Source: Candidatus Cibiobacter qucibialis | Lineage (GTDB): Bacteria; Bacillota; Clostridia; Oscillospirales; Ruminococcaceae | DNA length: 60,938 nt | NCBI GenBank assembly: GCA_004000625.1 | Contig: SAUS01000004.1 | Span: 1-60,938, forward strand | Reading direction: 5' to 3' | Shown here: positions 60,881 to 60,938 of the stretch, in pieces | How positions within the stretch are numbered: the first letter of the stretch is position 1 | Layout: each line of letters begins with the position of its first letter | The notes under the pieces: model-generated | The model's input: the letters and a program-made list of their open reading frames with translations, nothing else | Told to the model about the DNA's origin: nothing | Database searches by the model: none | Position numbers and translations under genes: made by a program

Positions 60881-60938
60881 TAGGGCAATACCGCATAATT
60901 CTAAGTGCCGATACGGCGAGCGAGGTGCGGCAGATGCC
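60881..60938 (+). repeat. MITE-like element, partial copy cut by the window end
   Basis: Starts with TA and the terminal repeat GGGCAATACCGCATAATTC and runs into the window end. It is the left part of the same element whose right part opens the window. Confidence 0.85.

Overview
The window looks like chromosomal DNA of a GC-rich, Gram-positive gut anaerobe of the Clostridia. An Oscillospiraceae/Ruminococcaceae member near Faecalibacterium, Gemmiger or Subdoligranulum is the best guess. The reasons are AGGAGG-type ribosome sites, TTGACA/TATAAT promoters, a T-box in front of thrS, ribonuclease Y, an ECF transporter module, a NifU-like/GGGtGRT pair, DUF5711 next to CvpA, and a class B sortase with its anchored substrate. 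There is no plasmid, phage or CRISPR signature. This placement comes from gene content only; no database search was possible.

Layout. 1-2.6 kb: cysE and an alpha/beta hydrolase set among copies of a miniature inverted-repeat element. 2.7-5.6 kb: a C39-like lipoprotein, then an AT-rich island (small membrane proteins, MATE exporter, CPCC protein). 5.7-9.3 kb: Sapep dipeptidase facing the GGGtGRT/NifU-like operon. 9.5-17.7 kb: O-antigen-ligase-like protein, OFA-type MFS transporter, hisS, DUF4349 lipoprotein, M32 carboxypeptidase, YihY/BrkB protein. 18.1-34.5 kb: a long minus-strand block (ruvC-ruvA-ruvB, glmM-methyltransferase, ecfA1-ecfA2-ecfT, truA-DUF5711-cvpA, clpE-like with a metalloprotease-like lipoprotein and an AraC regulator, galE). 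34.7-36.1 kb: tRNA-Val and an orphan prepilin. 36.9-44.0 kb: surface genes (anchored repeat protein, sortase B, DUF4352-like lipoprotein, an unknown acidic membrane protein, rfbA-rfbD-rfbB). 44.7-49.1 kb: rny and T-box-controlled thrS, with unexplained RNA signals between them. 49.1-60.9 kb: secreted phage-lysozyme-like protein, serine hydrolase, M19 dipeptidase, second C39-like protein, YerC-galM, rmuC, DUF308 protein, and a FecCD-type ABC transporter operon.

The genes are mostly housekeeping (translation, DNA repair, RNA decay, sugar-nucleotide supply) mixed with envelope and peptide-scavenging functions. At least six peptidase-like proteins are present. GalE, GalM, GlmM and RfbABD connect sugar metabolism to cell-surface polymers.

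The most distinctive content is between the genes. A TA-flanked miniature inverted-repeat family occurs in five complete or near-complete copies plus a partial copy at each end of the window. A second set of short palindromes keeps a constant TGTAGGG edge while the stem sequence varies. TAGGAGT-rich arms bracket some of these repeats. The window begins and ends inside the same repeat family, which suggests it is a contig broken at repeats.
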